64,000 nt of DNA from Lachnospiraceae bacterium UBA7199 (GCA_002490775.1 DKUR01000035.1:59130-123129), one strand, 5' to 3'. Shown: positions 54,824 to 63,699, counted from the stretch's first letter. Program-made: numbers and translations. The notes: generated by a model from the sequence alone, not told the origin.

Positions 54824-55687
54824 ATGGTAAAAAAGAAAAAAAGATTTTTCTGCCTGTTTGTTTTTCCTGGGTTTATTGGAATTATGATTTTTGTACTGGT
54901 ACCTTTTGGAGATGTGGTAAGAAGATCCTTTGCCACAGCAGTGACAGGGCAGTGGAATGGCTTCAAAAATTACTTAACTATTTTCCAAAATCAGGCATTT
55001 ATTCTGGCGGTAAAAAACACATTAAGATTTACGCTTGTTTGTATTCCGCTTTTGGTTTTGACAGGATTTATGACAGCGCTTTTATTAAACGGAATGAAAA
55101 GCAAAAAATGGATAAAATCCATATTTCTTTTTCCCTTGGCAATGCCCACTGCAACCATTGTTCTGGTGTGGAAAATGGTGTTTTACAGACAGGGATTTTT
55201 AAATTTGTTTTTAACCCGTTTAGGAGAATTATCAGGCTTGTGGGGGGTGATATATAAAGATTATCTTGACTCACAGGCCGCCTTCTGGGTGCTGGTGGGG
55301 AGCTATATATGGAAAAATACAGGATATACGGTAATACTCTGGCTGGCCGGACTTGGAGGAATACCCTCAGAGCTTTTGGAAGCAGCCAGAGTAGATGGTG
55401 CAGGAAAGTGGCAGCGCCTTTGGTATATTGTTCTCCCAAATCTTAAGGGGAGTCTTTACACCATAGTGGTATTATCCTTTTTAAATTCCTTTAAGATCTA
55501 TCGGGAGGCATATTTAACAGCGGGTGCTTATCCAGATAAAAGTATTTATCTTTTGCAGCATCTTTTTAATAACTGGTTTGTAAATCTAGAGTTGGATAAG
55601 ATGGCGGCAGCAGCAGTGTGTACAGGAGGTGTTTTAATGATAGTGATTCTGCTTTTACAGAAATTATGGGATAAGCAGGAGGTGTAG
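54824..55687 (+). CDS. ABC transporter permease, sugar-type, first subunit
   Basis: 287 residues (ATG 54824, with AGGAG eight bases upstream; a GTG at 54821 is the alternative). Six membrane segments; the EAA loop is PSELLEAARVDGAGKWQRLWYIVLPNLKGSL without interruption. It resembles the MalF/UgpA class of carbohydrate permeases. Follows the binding-protein gene by 44 bases and precedes its partner by one base. Confidence 0.93.
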   Translation: MVKKKKRFFCLFVFPGFIGIMIFVLVPFGDVVRRSFATAVTGQWNGFKNYLTIFQNQAFILAVKNTLRFTLVCIPLLVLTGFMTALLLNGMKSKKWIKSIFLFPLAMPTATIVLVWKMVFYRQGFLNLFLTRLGELSGLWGVIYKDYLDSQAAFWVLVGSYIWKNTGYTVILWLAGLGGIPSELLEAARVDGAGKWQRLWYIVLPNLKGSLYTIVVLSFLNSFKIYREAYLTAGAYPDKSIYLLQHLFNNWFVNLELDKMAAAAVCTGGVLMIVILLLQKLWDKQEV

Positions 55688-55688
55688 C

Positions 55689-56582
55689 ATGAGGGTAGAT
55701 GGAAAGAAAGTAAAGGAAATTCTGCAGCTAATCGGAAAGAAATTTCAAAAGGGTGTGACAGTTTTTTCCCTTTTTTTGCCAGCTCTATTAGTAATGGGAC
55801 CAGTGCTTTTGCTGGTATCTGGTTCCCTTATGGACCAGTGGGAAATAGGAAAGTACATAGGTACGGTATTTACGGAAGGATCAGAATTTATCCGTTGGAA
55901 GCTAATGCCTGATTATCCTTCCTTAGCCAATTATAAAAAGCTATTGTTTGAATCTCCCCAGTTTTTTATTTTATTTTGGAATTCTATGAAACTGGCAGCC
56001 TGTATTTTATTAGGTCAGCTTCTTGTGGCAGTTCCGTCAGCATGGGGATTTGCAGTGTATCCGGTGAAGGGGAGCAGCCTGCTTTTTGCATTATATGTGA
56101 TACTGATGCTTTTGCCTTTTCAGGTAACAATGCTTTCAAGTTATCTTGTTTTAAATCAGCTATCACTCTTAAATACCCACCAGGCAATTATACTGCCAGC
56201 GGTGTTTTCCACCTTTCCTGTATTTTTATCCTACGGAGGCTTTAGAGGAATACCGCACCAAATGCTGGAGGCGGCAAGAATGGATGGTGCCGGAGAGCTT
56301 ATCATATTTGTAAGACTGGGAATTCCCCTTGGAAAAAGCGGGCTGCTTTCAGCTATGGTGCTGGGCTTTTTAGAATATTGGAATATGATGGAACAGCCTA
56401 TGGCGTTTTTAACGGAAAAGTCTCTCTGGCCCTTATCTTTGTATCTGCCGGAGATTACTTGGGGATCTGCCGGATACGCCTTTTGCGCCAGCGTAATCAC
56501 ATTGATTCCGGCAGTATTTGTGTTTGTGTTGGGACAGGATTACTTAGAGCAGGGGATCATTTATTCTGGGCTGAAAGCATAA
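55689..56582 (+). CDS. ABC transporter permease, sugar-type, second subunit
   Basis: 297 residues, MalG/UgpE class. Six membrane segments with the EAA loop GIPHQMLEAARMDGAGELIIFVRLGIPLG. The first periplasmic loop includes FIRWKLMPDYPSLANYKKLLF as in family members. No ATPase gene follows; a general MsmX/UgpC-type ATPase encoded elsewhere would have to energise the pair. Confidence 0.93.
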   Translation: MRVDGKKVKEILQLIGKKFQKGVTVFSLFLPALLVMGPVLLLVSGSLMDQWEIGKYIGTVFTEGSEFIRWKLMPDYPSLANYKKLLFESPQFFILFWNSMKLAACILLGQLLVAVPSAWGFAVYPVKGSSLLFALYVILMLLPFQVTMLSSYLVLNQLSLLNTHQAIILPAVFSTFPVFLSYGGFRGIPHQMLEAARMDGAGELIIFVRLGIPLGKSGLLSAMVLGFLEYWNMMEQPMAFLTEKSLWPLSLYLPEITWGSAGYAFCASVITLIPAVFVFVLGQDYLEQGIIYSGLKA

Positions 56583-56608
56583 ATACCTGTATGGAAGGAG
56601 AGGACAAA

Positions 56609-57904
56609 ATGAAAAAGGTTATAATAGGTTTTGCAGCTTTTCTGGCATTTATGGTTATTTGTACTTTGATTTCCAAAAGTGTATATGCTTACCAGCTTCC
56701 TATGGTAAGTACCTGTCAGCCGGAGTCGAAATGCATAGAGCATAAGGTGGAAGCGGAAGGAATCGTGGTGGCAGGAGGAGAAAAGACAGTTACTTATCTG
56801 CCGGGACTGCGGATTGATTCTGTTTTGGTTCATGTTGGAGACAGAGTGGAGGAAGGGGATGAGCTTTTTTTAGTAGATTTAGGGGACTTAAAGAAACTGA
56901 TGGAGGAAAAACAAAATGAAATATCCAAAGTATCTCTTCAAATCAACGCAATTTTGGAAAACCAGGCCACCGCGCAGCAGAAAAAGGAATTAGAGCTTGC
57001 ACGGGCAAGGGAGGATTATGATACCACCTCACGTCTGCAGGATACACAGGTTGGAAGGGCAATGGAAAGCTATGTTCAGGCAGAAAATGATTTAGAAGAA
57101 AATGGGGGAGAGAAAGCTTTAAAAGATGCACTTCAAAGTGCTGCATATGGAGAAGCAGATGCGAAAGCAGCGCGGGATGAGGCAGTAAAACAGGCGCAAA
57201 GGAGAGTGGAGGATCTTCTACTGCCAGAGGATATTACAACAGAGCTTGAAACTGCCAGATTGGAACAGGCAGAGCTTTCTGATGAATTACAGGAATATCA
57301 AAAAGTTCTAGACAGTCAGGGGATAGTGAGGGCGCCCTTTGATGGTGTTGTTACAAAGATAGCAGTTGGAGCAGGGGACCGGATTCCAGATACAGCGGTT
57401 TTGCTGCTGTCTGACGAAAGTCTTCCCTGCCAGTTAAAGGTTCTGCTTGATCAGGAGCAGAAAAAATATATCAGCCTGGGCGATGAGGTTTTCATAAGGC
57501 TGGAAGGAAAAAGCAGGGAATTGGAAGAAAAAATAAGTTATCTGGCCGAGAGTGAAGGAAATCCTGAAAGGTATGAGGCACTGATTCCACTTCCTGAAGG
57601 AACTGGGGTGCCTGGGGCATCTGGAGTGGTTTCCCATTCTGAAAGTGGGGAAAAATACAGGCTTTGCCTTCCGGCTGATGCGGTATATTCAGAAAAGGAC
57701 AGAAATTATGTCTATGTATTAAAGGAGCGGGAGGGAATTCTGGGACAGGAATATTATGTAGATGAGATGAATGTAAAGGTAATTGATAAAAATGATAATT
57801 GGGCGGCCATAGAGGAAGGGGCAGTGGATAAGGAAAGCAGGATTATTTTATCTGCCACAAAGGAAATAAAAAAGGGGGAAACCGTACGCTGGGAGGAAGA
57901 ATAG
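56609..57904 (+). CDS. HlyD/RND-type membrane fusion (adaptor) protein
   Basis: 431 residues from the ATG at 56609 (GGAAGGAGAGG upstream). One N-terminal membrane segment (5-25), then a biotinyl-lipoyl-like half (VEAEGIVVAGGEKTVTYLPGLRIDSVLVHVGD...GDELFLVD), a coiled-coil hairpin of about 130 residues rich in Glu/Ala/Lys, the returning lipoyl half (GIVRAPFDGVVTKIAVGAGD) and beta-barrel domains. Such adaptors normally serve MacB-type or RND exporters, none of which is nearby. It starts 26 bases after the second permease, so it belongs to the same operon. Confidence 0.87.
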   Translation: MKKVIIGFAAFLAFMVICTLISKSVYAYQLPMVSTCQPESKCIEHKVEAEGIVVAGGEKTVTYLPGLRIDSVLVHVGDRVEEGDELFLVDLGDLKKLMEEKQNEISKVSLQINAILENQATAQQKKELELARAREDYDTTSRLQDTQVGRAMESYVQAENDLEENGGEKALKDALQSAAYGEADAKAARDEAVKQAQRRVEDLLLPEDITTELETARLEQAELSDELQEYQKVLDSQGIVRAPFDGVVTKIAVGAGDRIPDTAVLLLSDESLPCQLKVLLDQEQKKYISLGDEVFIRLEGKSRELEEKISYLAESEGNPERYEALIPLPEGTGVPGASGVVSHSESGEKYRLCLPADAVYSEKDRNYVYVLKEREGILGQEYYVDEMNVKVIDKNDNWAAIEEGAVDKESRIILSATKEIKKGETVRWEEE

Positions 57905-58213
57905 GGCTGTTTCACGAAAAAATCTTCCGTACACGACCGCTGATTGACTGGCTGCGTGATATTCCCATCCCCCGGAACAGCCGGTCATACAGTGATCCCG
58001 GCGGGATATAGGAAAGCCGCCCATCATACGAATCTTTTCCTTGCTAATAGCCTGCTAATTGGACGGGCAGGGACAAAACAATATTAGATGGAAAAAATGG
58101 CTTTAGATGGACAGCTACCCTCAAAAATCCAAATTACATGGAAAATATGGACAACAGAGAACTTGCTGAATTCAAAGTAATGGGTTTCAAACAAGAATTA
58201 CAGCGTTTATTTT
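57905..58213. other. Intergenic stretch with a probable insertion-sequence remnant
   Basis: The first 120 bases are richer in G and C than the neighbours. On the minus strand an open stretch translates to ...YIPPGSLYDRLFRGMGIS...KIFS and stops inside the sequence GGGCTGTTTCACGAAAAA (57904-57921), which looks like an IS terminal repeat; transposase stops often overlap such ends. A near copy lies at 60527-60544. The rest (58060-58210) holds a 56-codon plus-strand open stretch without a good start, perhaps another gene fragment. Nothing else seen. Confidence 0.4.
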
Positions 58214-59167
58214 TTATATAATCATATCCTTTCCGTTATATTCGTCACAAACATAAGGCAGTTGCCTAAGAACATTATTAACATCCTCAAATAATACACT
58301 TTTGCGGGATAACTGCTTTTTCAGCTTAAACAGGGTTTCATCCAGGCCGGCATACATATTCTTTTCATGGCTAATTTCTGTTTGAATGTTTTCTGCTTCC
58401 GTTTGCGCATGTAAAACATTTTGAACTGTCCGCTCTGTCTTTTCTTTAACATCATGAGCAATTCTGTTAAAGTTCGTGATTGCATTCTGCGTATCTTTTG
58501 CACTCTCAACATTATTGTCTACTAACAGGTTCATGGAATCAAAACTCCCTAAAAGCTTATTTTCCCGAGATTCCACTTTTGCCATTGTACCATTTATTTG
58601 CTCTACTAATACCTTGGTGTTGGAAGCAAGGGAGTTAATCTCATTTGCAACTACTGCAAATCCCCGGCCTGCCTCTCCGGCCCGGGCTGCTTCAATACTG
58701 GCATTCAGAGCAAGCAGATTCGTTTGGGAAGCAATCTGGGTGATGCTTTTTGTTGTGTCACGAATCTCTTCAAAAGCTGCTAGAAATTCATTCAAAACTG
58801 TATGAATTTCCTGAATAGAATTTTTCATTTTGGAAATTTCGTCTATCAGAAACGTCATTTTCTCATTACCATTTGAGCTGGTTTCCACAATTGTATCTGC
58901 CACATTCTGCAATTCCTCATTAATGGCAATAATATCATGGAACTGTTCGCCAAACTGATTTACATTTCCCATAATTGCTGTTGATTTGTCCTGAAGCTGT
59001 TTTGCAACTTCTTCAATATCAGCCATATCTTTTAAGGTCTGTTCCTCTTCCTCATTGATAGCTTTATGTTTTTTGTCTAAAAATCCAATGGCATCTATAA
59101 TTGATCCCAAACAGATTTTTTCCGTTTTGAACGCCTCTGTTTTTTCTTTTTTATTTCTGCCAAACAT
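58214..59167 (-). CDS. Soluble methyl-accepting chemotaxis-type protein
   Basis: 317 residues, no membrane segment or signal peptide. The signalling hairpin tip is nearly canonical (SQTNLLALNASIEAARAGEAGRGFAVVANEI), flanked by long coiled coils. The N-terminus (MFGRNKKEKTEAFKTEKICL) is short and holds no known sensor domain. It lies 12 bases after the FIST gene in one operon, so FIST is the likely sensory input. No cheA, cheW or flagellar gene is in the window. GGGGGAAAAA precedes the ATG. Confidence 0.92.
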   Translation of the reverse strand: MFGRNKKEKTEAFKTEKICLGSIIDAIGFLDKKHKAINEEEEQTLKDMADIEEVAKQLQDKSTAIMGNVNQFGEQFHDIIAINEELQNVADTIVETSSNGNEKMTFLIDEISKMKNSIQEIHTVLNEFLAAFEEIRDTTKSITQIASQTNLLALNASIEAARAGEAGRGFAVVANEINSLASNTKVLVEQINGTMAKVESRENKLLGSFDSMNLLVDNNVESAKDTQNAITNFNRIAHDVKEKTERTVQNVLHAQTEAENIQTEISHEKNMYAGLDETLFKLKKQLSRKSVLFEDVNNVLRQLPYVCDEYNGKDMII

Positions 59168-59179
59168 AATTTTTCCCCC

Positions 59180-60283
59180 TTAGTGTTCTTTCATAAAAAC
59201 AACGCAGACCATGGACTGATTGACATGCTGCTCAACATATTGTTCTCCATCACTGACCATGCCAAGGTGAACGCCGCCGGACATATTTTTCATCATTCGT
59301 GCAAAAGCAGGCGTATAGGAATTTTTCTCGAAAAACAGGTATCGTAAAATACAATTAATCGATATGATTCCCGCAACCCGGCCAGACTGTGTAACAGTTT
59401 TCACAGTGTTTTCAATATAATTCTGATAATTTTCTTCGATGTCGGTAAAACAAATCAGGTCATTTTTCTGAACATTTTTATAGGTAGAAATACTTCGATT
59501 GGAATTAAAACTGAAAATCGCAGTTATGTAATTTTCTGCTCCAACAATACGGTCAAATGGATTTTTGAATACGCCATCCCCTACATTTGCATCCGAATAT
59601 CCCAATTCTTCTTCATAGACATCCATAGCTTTACGACCATCTATCTCAAACACGGTTCTACCGTCTTCAGAAGCACGCGTTACCCTGTGCGTAATAGGTC
59701 TTTCACGAAACAGGTTTTCCTTGACAATTTCGATTTTTCCCATTTTACTTCCAATCACGGCATATACAACAGCATCTGTGTAAATTTCTCCGTTGCATGC
59801 AACTTTTTTAGGCTGTCCCTCCTCTGTATTGCCGGAGGTTCCACCCAGAAGACGTACACCAGCCGGTTCCAGGCAAATCTTCATTGTAGAAACCATTTTT
59901 TCTTCATATCCGGTGGCAAATTCCAGACAAAGCGAATGATTGCTTTTGTATTTTGAACTAATCTTATTCAAGCAGTCTCTTAAATCAGGCAAATACTTGA
60001 TAGGACAGGTAGCTGCTTCTTTCAGTACACCTACATAAACTTCAGCTTCATTCTCATTAAAACCCACTGCTGCGATTCCCTCGGAAAAACTTCCACTGTC
60101 ATGAATCATAAATCCGGTTGTACCAATCATCTTTACTTCCGGCATTAGTTCATGAAGCCTTGCGCTAATTGTGGCAAACTGCTTATCGTCCGTGCAATAC
60201 ACAATAAACGAACAGTCTTTCAGTTCAGATGCGGCTTGTGCCGCTGCACTTTCTGCATTTCCTTGCTTATACATTGATTTCAT
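59180..60283 (-). CDS. FIST domain sensory protein
   Basis: 367 residues with the ATG at 60283 (AAGGAG eight bases upstream). FIST-N features: SFIVYCTDDKQFA, IGTTGFMIHD and LLGGTSGNTEEGQPK; FIST-C features: DGRKAMDVYEEELG, RAMEN-like IVGAENYITAIFSFNSN, and GIISINCILRYLFFEK. FIST proteins are cytoplasmic sensors of small ligands, possibly amino acids, coupled to signalling modules. Here it is coupled to the soluble chemoreceptor gene after it. Confidence 0.88.
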   Translation of the reverse strand: MKSMYKQGNAESAAAQAASELKDCSFIVYCTDDKQFATISARLHELMPEVKMIGTTGFMIHDSGSFSEGIAAVGFNENEAEVYVGVLKEAATCPIKYLPDLRDCLNKISSKYKSNHSLCLEFATGYEEKMVSTMKICLEPAGVRLLGGTSGNTEEGQPKKVACNGEIYTDAVVYAVIGSKMGKIEIVKENLFRERPITHRVTRASEDGRTVFEIDGRKAMDVYEEELGYSDANVGDGVFKNPFDRIVGAENYITAIFSFNSNRSISTYKNVQKNDLICFTDIEENYQNYIENTVKTVTQSGRVAGIISINCILRYLFFEKNSYTPAFARMMKNMSGGVHLGMVSDGEQYVEQHVNQSMVCVVFMKEH

Positions 60284-60631
60284 ACAGTTCTTCTCCTTAC
60301 TCAATAAGCTTGTAAGCAAAAAAGCTTACAGGCTTGTCCTTTCTTTATTTATTTAGTGGTTAATAAGTTACTTCAAGTCATAATCTGGAATGTTATATTA
60401 AAATTTATAAGAATCGCTATAATCATTTCAATAAGCTTAGTTTTGCACAGGTTTCATCTGTTACAATATGAATGCCGATATAATTATTATATATAATTTT
60501 TTTGTCTATGTATATACTTTTTTATGGGGTTGTTTCACGAAAAATTCTGATGTGAGGAAGAATAATCGTTCTTGTTACTGGTGGATGAAGTATGATAAAA
60601 TAACGGATAGATAGAGCAAGGAGGCTGTGTT
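60284..60631. promoter_or_regulatory. Divergent intergenic region between the FIST operon and tetR
   Basis: A hairpin lies in the FIST leader: AAGCTTGTAAGC (60306-60317) and GCTTACAGGCTT (60324-60335), 11 of 12 paired, loop of six A. The middle is very AT-rich and probably contains both promoters. GGGTTGTTTCACGAAAAA (60527-60544) repeats the sequence at 57904 and also contains GTTTCAC, a half site like that in the oleate hydratase operator. No gene or known riboswitch was recognised. Confidence 0.5.
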
Positions 60632-61198
60632 ATGGCGAATACTACGAAGCTGGCGCTTGAGGCATCACTTAAGAAGCTTTTGCTGCATAAGCCCATTGAT
60701 AAAATTACAATTAATGATTTAACCTCTGACTGTGGTATCAGCCGAATGTCATTTTATTATCATTTTAAGGACTTATATGATCTGGTGGAATGGGTGTGCG
60801 TGGAGGATGGAAAAAGGGCGCTGCAGGGCAAAAAGACCTATGATACCTGGCAGGAAGGTCTGACACAGATTTTTGAGGCAGTGACAGAAAATAAGCCTTT
60901 TATTCTTAACGTATACCGGAACGTAAGCAGGGAAAAAATTGAAAGTTACCTGCATAAGCTTACCTATGAATTGATAGAAGGGGTTGTGGAGGAAAAAAGT
61001 AAGGAAGCAGATTTAGCAAAGGAAGATAAGGCTTTTATAGCAGAATTTTACAAGTATGGTTTTGTTGGGGTTATGCTGGATTGGATTGACCGGGGAATGA
61101 AGGATGATTATAAAAAGATCGTGGGAAAAATAAGCATTACGCTGCATGGGACAGTGGCCAATTCTATTTCCAATTTTGAAAAGATGAAAAAGAACTAA
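60632..61198 (+). CDS. TetR/AcrR family regulator
   Basis: 188 residues. The N-terminal helix-turn-helix is typical (DKITINDLTSDCGISRMSFYYHFKDLYDLV); the C-terminal domain resembles the DhaS-type TetR_C group (TIGR02366-like). AGGAGG lies before the ATG. It sits 147 bases before the oleate hydratase gene and most likely controls it, since GTTTCACA-N8-TGTGAAAC lies between the two. Fatty acid as inducer is inference from the target. Confidence 0.9.
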   Translation: MANTTKLALEASLKKLLLHKPIDKITINDLTSDCGISRMSFYYHFKDLYDLVEWVCVEDGKRALQGKKTYDTWQEGLTQIFEAVTENKPFILNVYRNVSREKIESYLHKLTYELIEGVVEEKSKEADLAKEDKAFIAEFYKYGFVGVMLDWIDRGMKDDYKKIVGKISITLHGTVANSISNFEKMKKN

Positions 61199-61205
61199 AT
61201 TTTAT

Positions 61206-61250
61206 CAAAACAGGCGGAATGATAAGTTTTTTATCATTCCGCCTGTTTTG
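61206..61250 (+). terminator. Terminator after tetR
   Basis: The arms 61206-61225 and 61231-61250 are perfect 20-base inverse complements (inner part GGCGGAATGATAA) with a GTTTT loop and a TTTTG end. It separates tetR from the hydratase gene. Confidence 0.85.
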
Positions 61251-61266
61251 TAAGTGGAAATAACTG

Positions 61267-61290
61267 GTTTCACAAGGTAAGATGTGAAAC
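61267..61290. promoter_or_regulatory. Likely TetR operator of the oleate hydratase gene
   Basis: GTTTCACA (61267-61274) and TGTGAAAC (61283-61290) form a perfect 8-bp dyad with an 8-base spacer, 56 bases before the hydratase start. Size and symmetry suit a TetR dimer. Confidence 0.65.
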
Positions 61291-61345
61291 ATACAAGGAA
61301 ATAACTTATTCAAGCAAATGTTAAAAGGAAAGGTGGAAATGATTT

Positions 61346-63319
61346 ATGGCAAGTAAAAAGAAGGTTGGACTTGGCGTTGCAGCCATTGCAGCAGGTGCAG
61401 GAGCAGTTATAGCAGTTAAAAATCACAAAAATGTGGAAAAGAAATCATCTACAAAAGTTTCTGTTTCTTCTGAAAAAGAAGAATACCGCAATACAGAAAG
61501 AGGAAAAGGGGAAAAGAACAGTAAAGGAATTTATTATACAAACGGTAATTATGAGGCATTTGCCAGACCAAAAAAACCGGAAGGTGTAGAGGATAAAAGT
61601 GCTTATATTGTAGGAAGCGGATTAGCATCTTTAGCAGCAGCCTGCTTTTTGGTACGTGACGGACAAATGCCGGGGGATCATATCCATATTTTAGAGGCAA
61701 TGGATATTGCGGGGGGTGCCTGTGACGGAATTTATGATTCCACAAGAGGTTACATTATGCGTGGCGGACGCGAAATGGAAAATCATTTTGAATGCTTATG
61801 GGATCTGTTCAGAAGCATTCCTTCTATTGAGACGCCTGGTGTATCCGTACTGGATGAATATTACTGGTTAAACAAAGAAGATCCTAACTACTCCCTGTGC
61901 AGGGCAACTGTAAATTGTGGGGAAGATGCCCATACAGATGGAAAATTCAATTTAAGTCAGAAAGGCTGCATGGAAATTATGAAGCTGTTTATGACAAAGG
62001 ACGAAGACTTGTATGATAAGACCATTGAGGATGTATTTGATGATGAGGTATTTGATTCTACCTTTTGGTTATATTGGAGAACTATGTTTGCATTTGAGAA
62101 CTGGCACAGCGCACTGGAAATGAAGCTGTATTTTCAACGTTTCATTCATCATATTGCCGGTCTTCCTGATTTCAGCGCACTGAAATTTACCAAGTATAAT
62201 CAGTATGAATCTTTGATACTGCCTATGCAGAAATATTTGGAGGCTGCTGGAGTTGACTTCCAGTTCAACACAGAAGTGACGAATGTAATTTTTGAATTTG
62301 AAGGTGGGAAAAAGACTGCCAAGGCAATTGAATGCAAGGTAAAAGGCGTGGAAAAAGGAATTATGCTTACAGAAAATGACCTTGTATTTGTTACCAACGG
62401 AAGCTGTACAGAAGGAACCATATACGGAGATCAAAATCATGCGCCTAACGGGGATGCAGAGGTAAGAACCAGCGGCTGCTGGAGCCTTTGGAAAAATATT
62501 GCAAAGCAGGATGCATCTTTTGGACACCCTGAAAAATTCTGCTCAGATGTGGCGAAGACCAATTGGGAATCTGCAACAATCACCACTTTGGATGACAAAA
62601 TTATTCCTTATATTACCGATATCTGCAAGCGTGATCCTAAGAGTGGAAAGGTGGTAACAGGTGGTATCGTAAGCTGTATGGATTCCAGTTGGCTGTTAAG
62701 CTGGACCATTAACAGACAGGGACAGTTCAAAGAACAAGATAAAGATAAAGTCTGCGTATGGGTATATGGTTTGTTTACGGATATGCCCGGCGATTATATC
62801 AAGAAACCTATGAAAGAATGTACCGGAAAAGAAATCACTCAGGAATGGCTTTACCATCTGGGAGTTCCAGCAGAAGAAATAGATGAACTGGCAGAAAACA
62901 GCGCAGTCTGCGTACCTACTATGATGCCTTATATCACTGCATTCTTTATGCCCAGAACCAAAGGCGACAGGCCTGATGTAATTCCCGATGGTTGTGTAAA
63001 CTTTGCCTTTTTAGGACAATTTGCAGACACCCCAAGAGATACCGTCTTTACCACGGAATATTCGGTAAGGACCGCTATGGAAGCTGTGTATGGCCTTCTA
63101 GGCGTGGACCGTGGCGTGCCGGAAGTTTGGGGCAGTGTTTACGACATTCGTGAACTGTTAGACAGTAGTGTAAAACTTATGGATGGTAAATCTCCTTTGG
63201 AGATTGAACTGCCTGGACCGCTGAATGCATTAAAAAAACCGCTGCTTCATTTTGTGAAGGGAACGGTAATTGAAAAAGTTCTGCGTGACCATGATGTACT
63301 GAAAGAAGGAATGCTATAA
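61346..63319 (+). CDS. ohyA: Oleate hydratase with an extra hydrophobic N-terminus
   Basis: 657 residues; common family members have about 590-650. The FAD motif VGSGLASLAAACFLV (G90, G92) is followed by LEAMDIAGGACDG and RGGREMENHFECLWD (139-153), which holds the catalytic Glu143. Further family blocks: FAFENWHSALEMKLY, FTKYNQYESL and FAFLGQFADTPRDTVFTTEYS. The enzyme adds water to the cis-9 bond of oleate, giving 10-hydroxystearate, a detoxification reaction. Residues 7-24 (VGLGVAAIAAGAGAVIAV) form a hydrophobic stretch followed by a Lys/Ser-rich linker, which suggests membrane attachment. Confidence 0.93.
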   Translation: MASKKKVGLGVAAIAAGAGAVIAVKNHKNVEKKSSTKVSVSSEKEEYRNTERGKGEKNSKGIYYTNGNYEAFARPKKPEGVEDKSAYIVGSGLASLAAACFLVRDGQMPGDHIHILEAMDIAGGACDGIYDSTRGYIMRGGREMENHFECLWDLFRSIPSIETPGVSVLDEYYWLNKEDPNYSLCRATVNCGEDAHTDGKFNLSQKGCMEIMKLFMTKDEDLYDKTIEDVFDDEVFDSTFWLYWRTMFAFENWHSALEMKLYFQRFIHHIAGLPDFSALKFTKYNQYESLILPMQKYLEAAGVDFQFNTEVTNVIFEFEGGKKTAKAIECKVKGVEKGIMLTENDLVFVTNGSCTEGTIYGDQNHAPNGDAEVRTSGCWSLWKNIAKQDASFGHPEKFCSDVAKTNWESATITTLDDKIIPYITDICKRDPKSGKVVTGGIVSCMDSSWLLSWTINRQGQFKEQDKDKVCVWVYGLFTDMPGDYIKKPMKECTGKEITQEWLYHLGVPAEEIDELAENSAVCVPTMMPYITAFFMPRTKGDRPDVIPDGCVNFAFLGQFADTPRDTVFTTEYSVRTAMEAVYGLLGVDRGVPEVWGSVYDIRELLDSSVKLMDGKSPLEIELPGPLNALKKPLLHFVKGTVIEKVLRDHDVLKEGML

Positions 63320-63380
63320 GGGTGGAGAGAGTAATTTCCAGAAAGAATTCCTGTTAAGAAAAAATAAATTATTAATTATG

Positions 63381-63413
63381 ACGGTACAGCTCCAATTATA
63401 AAAGCTGTACCGT
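63381..63413 (+). terminator. Terminator after ohyA
   Basis: ACGGTACAGCT (63381-63391) pairs with AGCTGTACCGT (63403-63413), perfect 11-bp stem, followed by TATTT. Confidence 0.75.
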
Positions 63414-63670
63414 TATTTCCTGCTCTTTTCTTTTGGAAACGTAGAATAAGAGCATATCCACTGTCGAATCAATTGTATTGAGGATAGCCAGGAGAAAGGA
63501 AAAAAGGGTTGCGTCCGCATCCTCAAAAAAATCAGGAACAGGTAAATTCATGAATAATAGGCTAAAGGCGTGGGGAGAAGAGAGTAACAAAAATATAATT
63601 ATTATATAAAAGGAGATAAGAATTTTGCGTAGTCAATAAAGTGTTGATATAAAAAAACGAATATGTGATG

Positions 63671-63699
63671 TTGAAATTTCAAATTTACTGTGTTAAAAT
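63671..63699 (+). promoter_or_regulatory. Promoter of the holin-like toxin
   Basis: TTGAAA (63671-63676) and TAAAAT (63694-63699), 17 bases apart, about 93 bases before the toxin start, leaving a long leader as usual in type I systems. Confidence 0.7.

Noticed and set aside
60284..60480. c-di-GMP riboswitch before the FIST-chemoreceptor operon
   Set aside because: The minus strand has CTGTGCAAAAC but not the conserved GCACAGGGCAAACC and GGACGCAAAGCC blocks of the known aptamer.
60455..60482. Sigma-D type -10 box GCCGATAT
   Set aside because: It points toward tetR rather than the receptor genes and lacks a TAAA box at the right distance.
63396..63590. Minus-strand 64-codon frame
   Set aside because: It runs over the ohyA terminator, has no ribosome site and no recognisable domain.
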